From Singulisphaera sp. GP187 (lineage in GTDB: Bacteria > Planctomycetota > Planctomycetia > Gemmatales > Gemmataceae): DNA of 34,531 nucleotides. The translations under genes and the position numbers were made by a program. The DNA is taken from positions 1 to 34,531 of the forward strand of contig CAMDQN010000070.1 of the NCBI GenBank assembly GCA_945905925.1, in the 5' to 3' direction. Positions 1 to 7,517 of this stretch are shown piece by piece. The notes beneath the pieces were generated by a model, which worked only from the letters and a program-made list of their open reading frames with translations, was not told the DNA's origin and did not search any database. How positions within the stretch are numbered: position 1 is the first letter of the stretch; every line of letters starts with the position of its first letter.

Positions 1-16
1 GACGCCTCCGACAAAA
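1..16 (+). repeat. Left terminal inverted repeat of the IS element
   Basis: GACGCCTCCGACAAAA, an exact reverse complement of 1891-1906. Confidence 0.9.
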
Positions 17-44
17 CTCGCCGAGCTCCGCTGAGGGATTTTCC

Positions 45-1778
45 TCACCAACTCGGCGAGACGCGGATGGCTTGGGAATTCGCGGTTGCAATCGACCCGA
101 CGATCTGCCAATGCGGTTTCCAGACGACGATCCGGGCCAAAACCCGGCCGACCAGGCCCCGGGCGGCCAGGATCGCCTGGATTTTGGCCTGTAAGGCCTT
201 GGATCGCGTCGCTTGGAGTAGGTTCCAACCCGCCACACGCAGGTAGAGCGCGTGCGCGACCGCTTTTAAGCCGCGAACCCGCAATTGGCCCAGGCCTGTC
301 CGACGTTTCAAGCCCCCGTTGGTCGACTCCAACCCCGACCGCGTGGCGTAGCGTTCCTCGAACGGGACCGTCTGCTGCTCGCGGCGGCGTTCCTCCAGGC
401 GACGCTGCTTGTGCGAGTAACGCAACTCATATTTCCTCCCCTTCTTCTCCATTGGACACGCCTTGAAGAACGGACAGCTATGGCAGTCCTCCGGACTCAT
501 TTCGATCGTCGTCGTCTCGGCTTTCGCGTCGCACACCACCGCCAGTGGAATCTTCCCCGACGGGCACGCCGACACTATTCCCGACCGCTCGTCCAACGCG
601 AAATCGTCGACCGACAGCGGCTCCAACTCCGACGGCGTGTCCAATGCGGACTCGGACTCCTCGCCCTTCGCGCCCGCCACGGGACTGACCAACTCGACTC
701 CCATCTTGGCCGCCAGTTGGACGTTCTCGTCCGAACCGTATGCCGTGTCCGCCAGGGCACTCTCGGGCAGTCGCCCGTTCTGGTCCAACTGCTCCAACAG
801 CGGCTTCAACGCATTCGCGTCGTGCTCCGCTGCCGTCTGCACCAACGCTCCCACGAGCAGTTGGACCTCGCCGTCGCCGCAGGTTTCCGCCAGTTGTATC
901 TGGTAGCCCTGGCCCTTGTGCCCGTCGTACGTCGCGTCCGGGTCCGACGGATTCTGCAGCGACGACCCCGTCGACTTCGGACGCACCTGCACCTTGTCCG
1001 CCACGATCTCGCAGTGCTCCCCGAACACCCGCACCAACGCTTGGTAGCTCGGCCGCGATGACAGATCGGCGTCCTCCGCAAACCGCTCGATCAAGTCCCG
1101 CATGTCCTCCGCCACCTGCTGCAACGTCTTCGCCTTCGACTCGGCCGCCGCCTTCTTCGCCGCGAACAGCTTGCCGACAGACACCGCATACCGCGACCGC
1201 AACGCCTCGGGCAACGCGGCGTACGACTCCGGGGCGTGCCGCTTTACCTGCGCCAGGAAGCGTTGGACGGTGACGCCCAACAGTCGGGTGCGGCCGAACG
1301 AAGCCATGGCGCTGAACACGTGCGTCGAATCGAGCCGCTGACGCGAGATGTCCAACTCCAGCAACTCCACGAGTCGGCCGGTGACCGCGTGCATCGTCTG
1401 GGCGCCCAGCTCGTTGTCGAGGAAGTGCTCGCGATAGCGTTCGAGGGTGCGTTCGCAGAGTTCATCGACACCGGTCTGGAGGTTGAGCGCGAACTGCACG
1501 TCGCTGCGAAACAGGTAGGCCTCGACGGCGTCGGCGTTGGTCCAATCGAAGGTCTCCTGGAGGAAGAGCAACCCGGCCATCGCGTGGAGTTCTTTGGTGG
1601 GCCGGCCGAGGGTGGGGTGGTAATGGAGCCCGAGTTTTTTCGCGGGCATGAGTTCGAGGACGACGGCGCGAAAGAGCGCCGGCCAACCCGCCTCGAGCCG
1701 CTGGCGTGCGAGGGGCGAGAAGAGTCCGTCGTAGGGGTCAAAGAGGACGCCTTGTCGGGGATCGATGAAGTGGCGCAT
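45..1778 (-). CDS. IS1182-family DDE transposase
   Basis: A 577-residue transposase that should cut and rejoin the ends of the surrounding element. The N-terminal part (about residues 15-110) resembles the DUF772 transposase domain. The likely catalytic triad is D150 (RLDSTHVFS), D344 (LADTAYGSDEN) and E484 (SGLESTNGGLKRR), the last followed by the usual basic and hydrophobic C-terminal helix region. A cysteine cluster at 405, 416, 432, 435 and 441 looks like the small metal-binding insertion common in IS1182 proteins. The reading frame is intact and the start MRHFIDPRQGV is typical of the family. It is the only gene in the element. Family name is from recognition of the motifs; an IS4/IS5-like alternative is less likely. 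Confidence 0.88.
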   Translation of the reverse strand: MRHFIDPRQGVLFDPYDGLFSPLARQRLEAGWPALFRAVVLELMPAKKLGLHYHPTLGRPTKELHAMAGLLFLQETFDWTNADAVEAYLFRSDVQFALNLQTGVDELCERTLERYREHFLDNELGAQTMHAVTGRLVELLELDISRQRLDSTHVFSAMASFGRTRLLGVTVQRFLAQVKRHAPESYAALPEALRSRYAVSVGKLFAAKKAAAESKAKTLQQVAEDMRDLIERFAEDADLSSRPSYQALVRVFGEHCEIVADKVQVRPKSTGSSLQNPSDPDATYDGHKGQGYQIQLAETCGDGEVQLLVGALVQTAAEHDANALKPLLEQLDQNGRLPESALADTAYGSDENVQLAAKMGVELVSPVAGAKGEESESALDTPSELEPLSVDDFALDERSGIVSACPSGKIPLAVVCDAKAETTTIEMSPEDCHSCPFFKACPMEKKGRKYELRYSHKQRRLEERRREQQTVPFEERYATRSGLESTNGGLKRRTGLGQLRVRGLKAVAHALYLRVAGWNLLQATRSKALQAKIQAILAARGLVGRVLARIVVWKPHWQIVGSIATANSQAIRVSPSW

Positions 1779-1890
1779 CTGCGACGGAACCCCAGTGCTG
1801 GTATGGAGTTAGCATAGCGCACCGGGGCCGTCGCGCCAAGAGATAATCGATGTATAGTGTTTGCAAATAACAACTTGTGTCAAATCAGAC

Positions 1891-1906
1891 TTTTGTCGGA
1901 GGCGTC
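1891..1906 (-). repeat. Right terminal inverted repeat of the IS element
   Basis: TTTTGTCGGAGGCGTC, an exact reverse complement of bases 1-16. Confidence 0.9.
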
Positions 1907-1945
1907 TCCTCTGTGTTCTCTGTGACTTTGTGGTTAATTCTGCTT
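1907..1945. repeat. Dispersed 'CTCTGTGTTCTCTGTG' type repeat
   Basis: The bases next to the IS right end read CTCTGTGTTCTCTGTG followed by ACTTTGTGGTTAAT. This resembles an intergenic repeat found in planctomycetes and other bacteria whose reverse translation gives NHK/HKxHK strings. The IS appears to have landed in or beside such a repeat. Its relation to the HK-type repeat at 8969-9127 is suggested by composition only. Confidence 0.45.
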
Positions 1946-1992
1946 TCTTTTCTACGCTTATCGTGTGGCTTTTACATTTGGAGGCTCAACGA

Positions 1993-3294
1993 ATGACGGC
2001 GGTTCCGGCGCGGGCGTGGGCGGTGACCGCCGCGGGCACAGCCGTTAACCTGTGTCTCGGCATCCTCTACGGCTGGAGCGTCTGGAAGGCCGCGCTCGTA
2101 CCGCAAGACGCGTCCCTCTACGGCACGCCCATGACCGGGCTGAACGAGGGCTGGATTTACCTCAGCAACACTCAAGGCAACTGGGCCTACTCCGTCTGTG
2201 GGGCCGTGTTCGCGCTGTTCATGATCCCCGGCGGTCGCCTGCAGGACCGATACGGGGCGAAAATCGGGGCCACGCTCGGCGGGTTGTTCCTCGCAGTCGG
2301 GTGCATCATCGCGGGCTTGATGAAGAGCTACGAGGGCCTGGTGATCGGGTTCGGCGTGTTCGGCGGAATCGGGATGGGTCTGGGCTACGCCGCGGCCACG
2401 CCCGCTGCGGTGAAGTGGTTCCACAGCAGCCGGCGCGGTCTGATCGTCGGCTTGGTTGTCGCCGGGTACGGGGCCGCTGCCGTTTACATCTCCCCGCTCG
2501 CGGACTACCTCATCCGAACCCACGGCTTGACCGGCAGTTTCGTGGGACTGGGTATCTTGTTCGCAGTCGTGGTGGTGATCGCGGGGCGGTTGCTCAACCC
2601 CCCGCCGACCGGGTATGTGGCGCCCGCTCCCGAGGCGAGCGTAAAGAAAGAACAGGGGACTGACGCCCCACGCTCGCCTCAGATCGACTTCAGCGCGAAT
2701 CAGATGCTGCGCACGTGGCAGTTCTACGCGCTCGTGTTCCTGTTCATCGGGTCGGCGCAGTCGGGCCTTCTCGTCATCGCGAACGCGAAGTCGCTGCTCA
2801 CGGACGCCGCGGGCAAAACGGGCTTCTTCGCCGAGAACGCGTGGCTGCTCGTCACCTTCATCGGCGTCGTGAATGCAACCGGGCGCGTCGGCACCGGACG
2901 GTACTCGGACCGCATCGGGCGGTTAAATGCCTACGCGATCAACGGCGCGGTTTCGGCCCTCTGCCTGCTCGTCGCACCGTGGGTGATCGCGGAGAAGAAC
3001 GTCTTCCTGCTGTTCGCGATTATTGGCGTGATGGCGTGGCAGTACGGTGGCTCGCTCGCGCTCCTGCCGGCGATGACTGCCGACTACTACGGCCCGAAGA
3101 ACATGGGACTGAACTACGGACTGGTATTCGCGGGCTGGGGCATCGCGTTCTTCGTGCCGCAGGTGGCGAGCGTCATCAAGGACGCCACCAAGCAGTGGGA
3201 CGGGGCGTTTTACCTGTCGGCGGGACTGCTCGTTGCGGCGGTGCTGGTTAGCCGTATAATCCGCAAGCCGGTTTCAGCCGCGTCTTCCGCCTGA
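1993..3294 (+). CDS. OFA-family MFS transporter (oxalate/formate antiporter-like)
   Basis: A 433-residue integral membrane protein with about twelve hydrophobic segments, arranged six plus six around a central hydrophilic loop (the PAPEASVKKEQG area). It resembles the OFA group of the major facilitator superfamily, with GGRLQDRYGAK after the second helix and TGRVGTGRYSDRIGR in the second half, both forms of the MFS loop 2-3 motif. OFA members exchange small organic anions across the inner membrane, but the substrate cannot be told from sequence. The ATG at 1993 was chosen because GGAGG lies at 1980-1984. An upstream TTG-started extension would run through IS and repeat DNA and is not credible. 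It is the first gene of a plus-strand run with short gaps. Its native promoter may have been lost to the insertion sequence. Confidence 0.85.
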   Translation: MTAVPARAWAVTAAGTAVNLCLGILYGWSVWKAALVPQDASLYGTPMTGLNEGWIYLSNTQGNWAYSVCGAVFALFMIPGGRLQDRYGAKIGATLGGLFLAVGCIIAGLMKSYEGLVIGFGVFGGIGMGLGYAAATPAAVKWFHSSRRGLIVGLVVAGYGAAAVYISPLADYLIRTHGLTGSFVGLGILFAVVVVIAGRLLNPPPTGYVAPAPEASVKKEQGTDAPRSPQIDFSANQMLRTWQFYALVFLFIGSAQSGLLVIANAKSLLTDAAGKTGFFAENAWLLVTFIGVVNATGRVGTGRYSDRIGRLNAYAINGAVSALCLLVAPWVIAEKNVFLLFAIIGVMAWQYGGSLALLPAMTADYYGPKNMGLNYGLVFAGWGIAFFVPQVASVIKDATKQWDGAFYLSAGLLVAAVLVSRIIRKPVSAASSA

Positions 3295-3342
3295 GACATT
3301 GGGCAACCTGGCAGAATTAGCCACCCCACGGGGCTGAAACTT

Positions 3343-3720
3343 ATGTTGTTCGCGTTGCTGTTTTTCTTAATCACCGCGCACGCGCTGATGGATTATTCGC
3401 TCCAGAACGATTCGATGGCGGGGTGCAAGTGCCGGAAATCCACCAACCCAATCGCCGCGAGCGTGCCGTGGTACTACTGGCTTACCTCGCACGCGTTCCT
3501 GCACGGGGCCGCGGTCGGCGTCATTTTCCGGTGGATGAACTTCGATTGGAATGTGGTCACGGCCGTCGCGATGGCGGAAACTGTGATCCACTGGTTCACC
3601 GACTACGGTAAGTGCGAGAAGTGGTACTCACTGCACGTCGATCAGGCCATCCACATCAGCTGCAAAATCGCGTGGTGGGCGCTCGTCGCGTGCGAAGTCG
3701 TCAAGCCGATCGGGGCGTAA
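3343..3720 (+). CDS. DUF3307 family membrane protein
   Basis: A small protein of 125 residues with about three to four hydrophobic segments. Conserved-looking positions are the N-terminal AHALMDYSLQND, the LTSHAFLHG segment, ETVIHWFTDYGKC, and the C-terminal DQAIHISCKIAWW. The His and Asp residues in or near membrane segments fit DUF3307, whose function is unknown and which also occurs in phages. It lies 48 bases after the MFS gene and ends one base before the DevB start, so it is probably co-transcribed with the exporter. Whether it takes part in export is not shown. Confidence 0.7.
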   Translation: MLFALLFFLITAHALMDYSLQNDSMAGCKCRKSTNPIAASVPWYYWLTSHAFLHGAAVGVIFRWMNFDWNVVTAVAMAETVIHWFTDYGKCEKWYSLHVDQAIHISCKIAWWALVACEVVKPIGA

Positions 3721-3721
3721 C

Positions 3722-4915
3722 ATGCCGCACACCGCGGGACGCGCCTGCCCTCGTCGTGGTAGCACGCTGACCACGGTACTCGTCGCGCTTGTCTCGCTCA
3801 TGGCCGGCGGCGCCGCGGGATACTTCATCGCTGGACACGCGAACAAACCCGAAGCCAAGCCCGACCCAGGCGCGACCACCGGTCCCACGGCACGCGACCG
3901 CGTCACCGCGCTCGGGCGCCTCCAGCCCGAAGGCGGCGTTGTGCCCGTGTACGGCCCGCCCGGGGACCGCATCGTGAAGCTCTATCCTCTCGCGCCAGGC
4001 TCGTCACTGAAGGCCGGTGATCCAATCGCCGAACTCGCGAGCTACAAGGACCGGCAACTCGAAGTTCAGATCGCGAAAACGCAACTCGACGAAGCGAAGG
4101 CCGCCCGCGACGCGGGCAAGTTGGCCGGTGAGAAGAAGATCCTGGCCGCGAAGGCCGAACTCAATCAGGCGAAGGCCAACAAGGTCAGCGACCTCGCTGC
4201 GCTCGACGCGAAGCTCAAGGCCGTTGAACTTCAGGCGAAGACCGCCACGAAGCAAGTCGAGCGGTTGAAGAGTGTGAAGACCGCGGCCGAGGACATCGAG
4301 CGGGTGGAACTGCTTCAGGCGCAGGCCAACGCGGAACTCGCCGCGACCCAGGCCACGCGCGATAAGACCAGAATCACTTACGAAGAGACCGAGAAAGCGA
4401 CACAAGCGCGAATCGAAGCGGCAGAAGCGGAGTTGAAGGAGGCGCTCGCCCGTGTTCCGATCAAGTCGTCGGAGGAGAAGGTCGCGCTCGCGGAGCAACT
4501 GCGCGCGCTGACAATGCTCAAAGCGCCGGTGTCCGGCATCGTGCTGAAAGTGACCGGGCGCGACGGCCAGCCTACCGGCATGGAGCCGATCCTTCAGCTC
4601 GCGGACCTCGGCAAGATGACAGCGATCGCCGAAGTGTATGAGAGCGACGTGGCACGCCTCGCGTCGTGGGTGCGCGGCGGTCCGGTGATGGCGGAAGTCA
4701 CGAACCCGGCGCTGCCGAAGCCGCTGAAAGGCGTGGTCCGCTCGGAAGCCGACATCACGCGAATGATCGCGCGGAACCAGGTGTTCGCAATGGGTCCGCG
4801 CGAAGACGTTGACCGGCGCGTGGTGGAGGTGATCGTTCACCTCGACGACGCGAGCGCCGCGGACGCCGGCCGGTTCGTGGGACTTCAGGTGACGGTAGCG
4901 TTCGTGCCGAAGTAG
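3722..4915 (+). CDS. devB: DevB-like periplasmic adaptor (membrane fusion) protein
   Basis: This 397-residue protein should link an inner-membrane ABC exporter to an outer-membrane channel. It has one N-terminal membrane anchor (about residues 17-38), a first lipoyl half (ALGRLQPEGGVV, then GDRIVKLYPLAPGSSLKAGDPIAEL), a long Lys/Ala/Glu-rich coiled coil (about 110-255), the second lipoyl half (LTMLKAPVSGIVLKV), and beta-barrel and membrane-proximal domains. The GRLQPEGG motif is typical of DevB of the DevBCA exporter, which in cyanobacteria exports heterocyst glycolipids. The cargo here is unknown. The ATG follows the DUF3307 stop codon after one base. Two DevC-like permeases and a DevA-like ATPase follow on the same strand. 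Confidence 0.85.
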   Translation: MPHTAGRACPRRGSTLTTVLVALVSLMAGGAAGYFIAGHANKPEAKPDPGATTGPTARDRVTALGRLQPEGGVVPVYGPPGDRIVKLYPLAPGSSLKAGDPIAELASYKDRQLEVQIAKTQLDEAKAARDAGKLAGEKKILAAKAELNQAKANKVSDLAALDAKLKAVELQAKTATKQVERLKSVKTAAEDIERVELLQAQANAELAATQATRDKTRITYEETEKATQARIEAAEAELKEALARVPIKSSEEKVALAEQLRALTMLKAPVSGIVLKVTGRDGQPTGMEPILQLADLGKMTAIAEVYESDVARLASWVRGGPVMAEVTNPALPKPLKGVVRSEADITRMIARNQVFAMGPREDVDRRVVEVIVHLDDASAADAGRFVGLQVTVAFVPK

Positions 4916-4928
4916 CCACTGTCGTCTC

Positions 4929-4973
4929 GGCGAGCGGGGGCGTAAGTCCCCTGATAGTCTCGCGCCGCTCGCC
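4929..4973. repeat. Palindromic 'CGTAAG' repeat between devB and devC
   Basis: GGCGAGCGG at 4929-4937 pairs exactly with CCGCTCGCC at 4965-4973, and inside it GGGGCGTAAGTCCCC forms a smaller hairpin. The core GCGAGCGGGGGCGTAAG recurs with one extra G at 28025-28052, within a coding region, so this is a dispersed family. It sits in the only gap between the devB stop and the first devC start. Confidence 0.7.
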
Positions 4974-4990
4974 TTCGGACATGAGACACC

Positions 4991-6208
4991 ATGACTCCCC
5001 TTCGGCTCGCGTGGGCGAATCTGGTTCACAAGCGGGCGCGGACATTCGTCGCCGCGGCCGGGGTCGCGTTCGCCGTCGTCCTCGTGTTTATGGAACTAGG
5101 CATGCTCGGCGGCGTCGGTCGCACCGCGACCATGCTCTACGACAAGCTCCAGTTCGATCTGCTCATCACGTCGTCCGAGTACCTCGACCTGAGCCGCGCA
5201 CCCGAGTTCCCGCGACAGCGGCTCGTGCAGGCTCGCGTCGATGCCGTGGACGACGTGATTCCGGTTTCGTTCGGGGTCGCCGGGTGGCGGGCGCCGCGCC
5301 AGGAATCGCTGTTCGGCGACACCGAACCGGGCGGGCAGTTGAGCATCAACATCGTCGCGGCCCCGCCGGACAAGTTGAACAAGGCGTTCGTCGTGGGAGA
5401 ATCTGGTGCGTTCGCTTCGGAAGCGGAAGCGATCGAAGCGGGAAAGAGACTGAAGCAACTCGACACGTTCCTGCTCGACCGGCGTTCGAAGCCGGATTTC
5501 GGCGACCTCGCGAAGTTGCAGGCGATCCCGCCCGACGGTCGCGGCGGCGAAGCGGTTCGCCTGAACGGTCAGCGCGCGAGCGTGGTCGGCGGGTTCGATC
5601 TCGGCACCGGATTCAGTTGGAACGGGATGCTGCTCACCAGTGAAGAGAGCTACGCCAAGTACGCGATGCGTCCCCGCGACGCGGTTCATTTCGGACTCGT
5701 GCAAGTGAAGCCAGGCGTGAACCCGGTCGCGGTGCAGCAACACTTGCGACGCACGCTGCCGCCCGACGTGAAGGTGTACACACGCGCCGAGATCAACGCG
5801 GACGAACGCAACTACTGGCTGCGGCTCACGTCGATCGGTCAGTTCCTGCTCGTCGCGGTTATTCTGGCAATCGTGGTCGGTGTGATCTTCGTGTACCAGA
5901 TGATGGCCGCGGACATTCGCAACATGCTGCCAGAGTACGCGACCGTGAAGGCGCTCGGGTATCGCCCGCCGTACCTAACGGGCGTGGTGCTGTGGCAGGC
6001 CGTGCTGCTCGCGGTGTTCGGCTACGTTCCGGGGTTCGTCGCGGCGCTGGGGCTGTATCATGTGGCGAGCAACTTCGGCGGTATCCCGACCGCGATGACG
6101 CTCGAAACGGCTGTAGGCGTGCTCGCGCTGACGTGCTTCATGTGCCTCGCGTCCGGGCTGTTGGCCGTGCGGAAGGTTCACTCGGCGGACCCGGCCGACC
6201 TCTTTTGA
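4991..6208 (+). CDS. devC: DevC-like ABC exporter permease, first copy
   Basis: A 405-residue inner-membrane permease of the FtsX/MacB-like fold. One membrane segment lies near the N-terminus (about 18-40, after LAWANLVHKRAR). A large extracytoplasmic domain follows (about 50-270), then three more membrane segments in the C-terminal third. LPEYATVKALGY after the second helix is the expected contact with the ATPase. The N-terminal pattern, with FAVVLVFMELGMLGG and a following EFPRQRLVQA, fits DevC. A second, clearly different DevC-like gene follows, so the exporter may be a heterodimer, whereas cyanobacterial DevBCA has one DevC. It should assemble with the DevB before it and the ATPase at 7507-8961. 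Confidence 0.85.
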   Translation: MTPLRLAWANLVHKRARTFVAAAGVAFAVVLVFMELGMLGGVGRTATMLYDKLQFDLLITSSEYLDLSRAPEFPRQRLVQARVDAVDDVIPVSFGVAGWRAPRQESLFGDTEPGGQLSINIVAAPPDKLNKAFVVGESGAFASEAEAIEAGKRLKQLDTFLLDRRSKPDFGDLAKLQAIPPDGRGGEAVRLNGQRASVVGGFDLGTGFSWNGMLLTSEESYAKYAMRPRDAVHFGLVQVKPGVNPVAVQQHLRRTLPPDVKVYTRAEINADERNYWLRLTSIGQFLLVAVILAIVVGVIFVYQMMAADIRNMLPEYATVKALGYRPPYLTGVVLWQAVLLAVFGYVPGFVAALGLYHVASNFGGIPTAMTLETAVGVLALTCFMCLASGLLAVRKVHSADPADLF

Positions 6209-6210
6209 AA

Positions 6211-6300
6211 GGGATGAAGGATGGGAGGATGAAGGATGAATGGAAGACCATGTGGTCTTCGTGTTTTCCTTCATCCCTCATCCCTCATCCTTCATCCCTC
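6211..6300. repeat. Imperfect inverted repeat of 'ATGAAGGATG' type
   Basis: The gap between the two devC genes is almost wholly taken by GGGATGAAGGATGGGAGGAT-like sequence on the left and its approximate complement (TTCATCCCTCATCC and similar) on the right. The centre GAAGACCATGTGGTCTTC is a perfect hairpin of 8 bp with a 2-base loop. The arms are related by short tandem GGATGAA units, so the pairing is imperfect. Confidence 0.75.
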
Positions 6301-6302
6301 AC

Positions 6303-7517
6303 ATGCGACCTCCACCCGTACCGCTGGCCTGGAAGAACCTTGCTCACGACAAGGTGCGGTTCGCGCTGTTCGCGTCCGGCATTGGGTTCGCGGTGGTGCT
6401 CATGGGCGTTCAATACGGCATCATGAATGCGATGCTCGACAGCAACACCGTGCTCATCGAACGACTCAAGGGCGACATCGTACTCATCAACCCGAACAAG
6501 GTGTCGCTGCTGTTCCGCGAAGGCGTGTCGCGCCGGCGCATCGCGGAGGTGGAAGGCGTGAGCGGCGTGAAGAGCGTCACGCCGGTGTATACGGAGTATT
6601 CCATCGCGTCGCTTCGACACACCGCGAACGACCCGGCGGCACGCACCAACACGCGCCGCATTCGCGTCGTCGCCGTCGATCCGAACGCCGACGCGCTCGA
6701 CCTGCCCGGCGTGACCGCGAAGGACTGGCAGGAGTTAAACACGCCCGGCACGGCGCTCTACGATCGCAAGAGCCGCGCGCACCCAGACCAGGTGAACCAC
6801 CCAGGCGAATCGGTGTTCGGCAAACTCGAACCGGGCGCGCGCACCGAACTCGCGGGGCGAGAGATCCGGCTCGTTGCCGGTTTCGAGATGGGTTTCGACT
6901 TCGGCACCGATGGCAGCGTGGTGGTGAGCGACCGCACGTTCGAGAAGTGGGTGCGCGAGCCGTACTACCCCGCGGAACCGATGGCGGAATGTGACATCGG
7001 ACTCGTGAAACTCGACCCCGGCGCCGATCCGAAAGTGGTGAAGGCCGCGCTCGAAGCGAAGTTCGCCGCAGGCGACGTGCTGGTTCTCACACGCGACGAG
7101 ATGGTGTCGCGCGAGAAGAGTTTCTGGTGGACGAACACGCCGATCGGGTTCGCGTTCGGGGCCGGTGTGTTGTTGGGCTTCGTCGTCGGTGTGGTGATCT
7201 GCTATCAGATTCTCGCGAGCGACGTGGCCGACCACCTGCCCGAATACGCGACGCTCAAGGCCATCGGCTACACAAACCGTTACCTGAGTTGGATCGTGTT
7301 GCAAGAATCGCTGATCCTCGCGGCGGCCGGCTTCGTCCCCGGAGTGCTGGTGACTTACGGCGCGTATCTCCTGCTCACGGAGATCACCGGGTTGCCGATG
7401 GTACTCACGCCGGGGCGCTTTGGGCTGATCCTGGGGCTGACGATCGTGATGTGCGTTAGCTCCGGGCTGCTCGCGGTGAACAAGGTGAAGAAGGTGGATC
7501 CCGCCGATGTCTTCTGA
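6303..7517 (+). CDS. devC: DevC-like ABC exporter permease, second copy
   Basis: A 404-residue paralogue of the preceding permease, with the same layout: one N-terminal membrane segment (FALFASGIGFAVVLMGVQYG), a large extracytoplasmic domain, and three C-terminal membrane segments around LPEYATLKAIGYTN. The two copies differ throughout, so the duplication is old. The ATG at 6303 (MRPPPVPLAWKNL) was chosen because the 21 codons upstream in frame, from an ATG at 6240, are encoded by the repeat and give a low-complexity string (FIPHPSSFIPH). No strong Shine-Dalgarno is visible before 6303, so translation from the repeat cannot be excluded. The 3' end overlaps the ATPase start by 11 bases, which suggests translational coupling. 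Confidence 0.83.
   Translation: MRPPPVPLAWKNLAHDKVRFALFASGIGFAVVLMGVQYGIMNAMLDSNTVLIERLKGDIVLINPNKVSLLFREGVSRRRIAEVEGVSGVKSVTPVYTEYSIASLRHTANDPAARTNTRRIRVVAVDPNADALDLPGVTAKDWQELNTPGTALYDRKSRAHPDQVNHPGESVFGKLEPGARTELAGREIRLVAGFEMGFDFGTDGSVVVSDRTFEKWVREPYYPAEPMAECDIGLVKLDPGADPKVVKAALEAKFAAGDVLVLTRDEMVSREKSFWWTNTPIGFAFGAGVLLGFVVGVVICYQILASDVADHLPEYATLKAIGYTNRYLSWIVLQESLILAAAGFVPGVLVTYGAYLLLTEITGLPMVLTPGRFGLILGLTIVMCVSSGLLAVNKVKKVDPADVF

Larger units (their letters stand above)
1..1906 (-). mobile_element. Complete IS1182-like insertion sequence
   Basis: The element is bounded by perfect 16-bp terminal inverted repeats, GACGCCTCCGACAAAA at 1-16 and its reverse complement at 1891-1906, and holds a single full-length transposase on the minus strand. 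The left end coincides with base 1 of the window, so a target duplication cannot be checked and the element could begin a base or two earlier. About 85 bases lie between the right repeat and the start of the downstream MFS transporter, so the insertion probably replaced or displaced that gene's upstream control region. The intact reading frame and perfect ends suggest a recent insertion that may still be mobile. Family assignment rests on transposase sequence features, not on a database match. Confidence 0.85.

Noticed and set aside
1861-1992. N-terminal extension of the MFS transporter from a TTG at 1861
   Set aside because: It is encoded by the IS right end and a dispersed repeat. A good ribosome-binding site lies before 1993.
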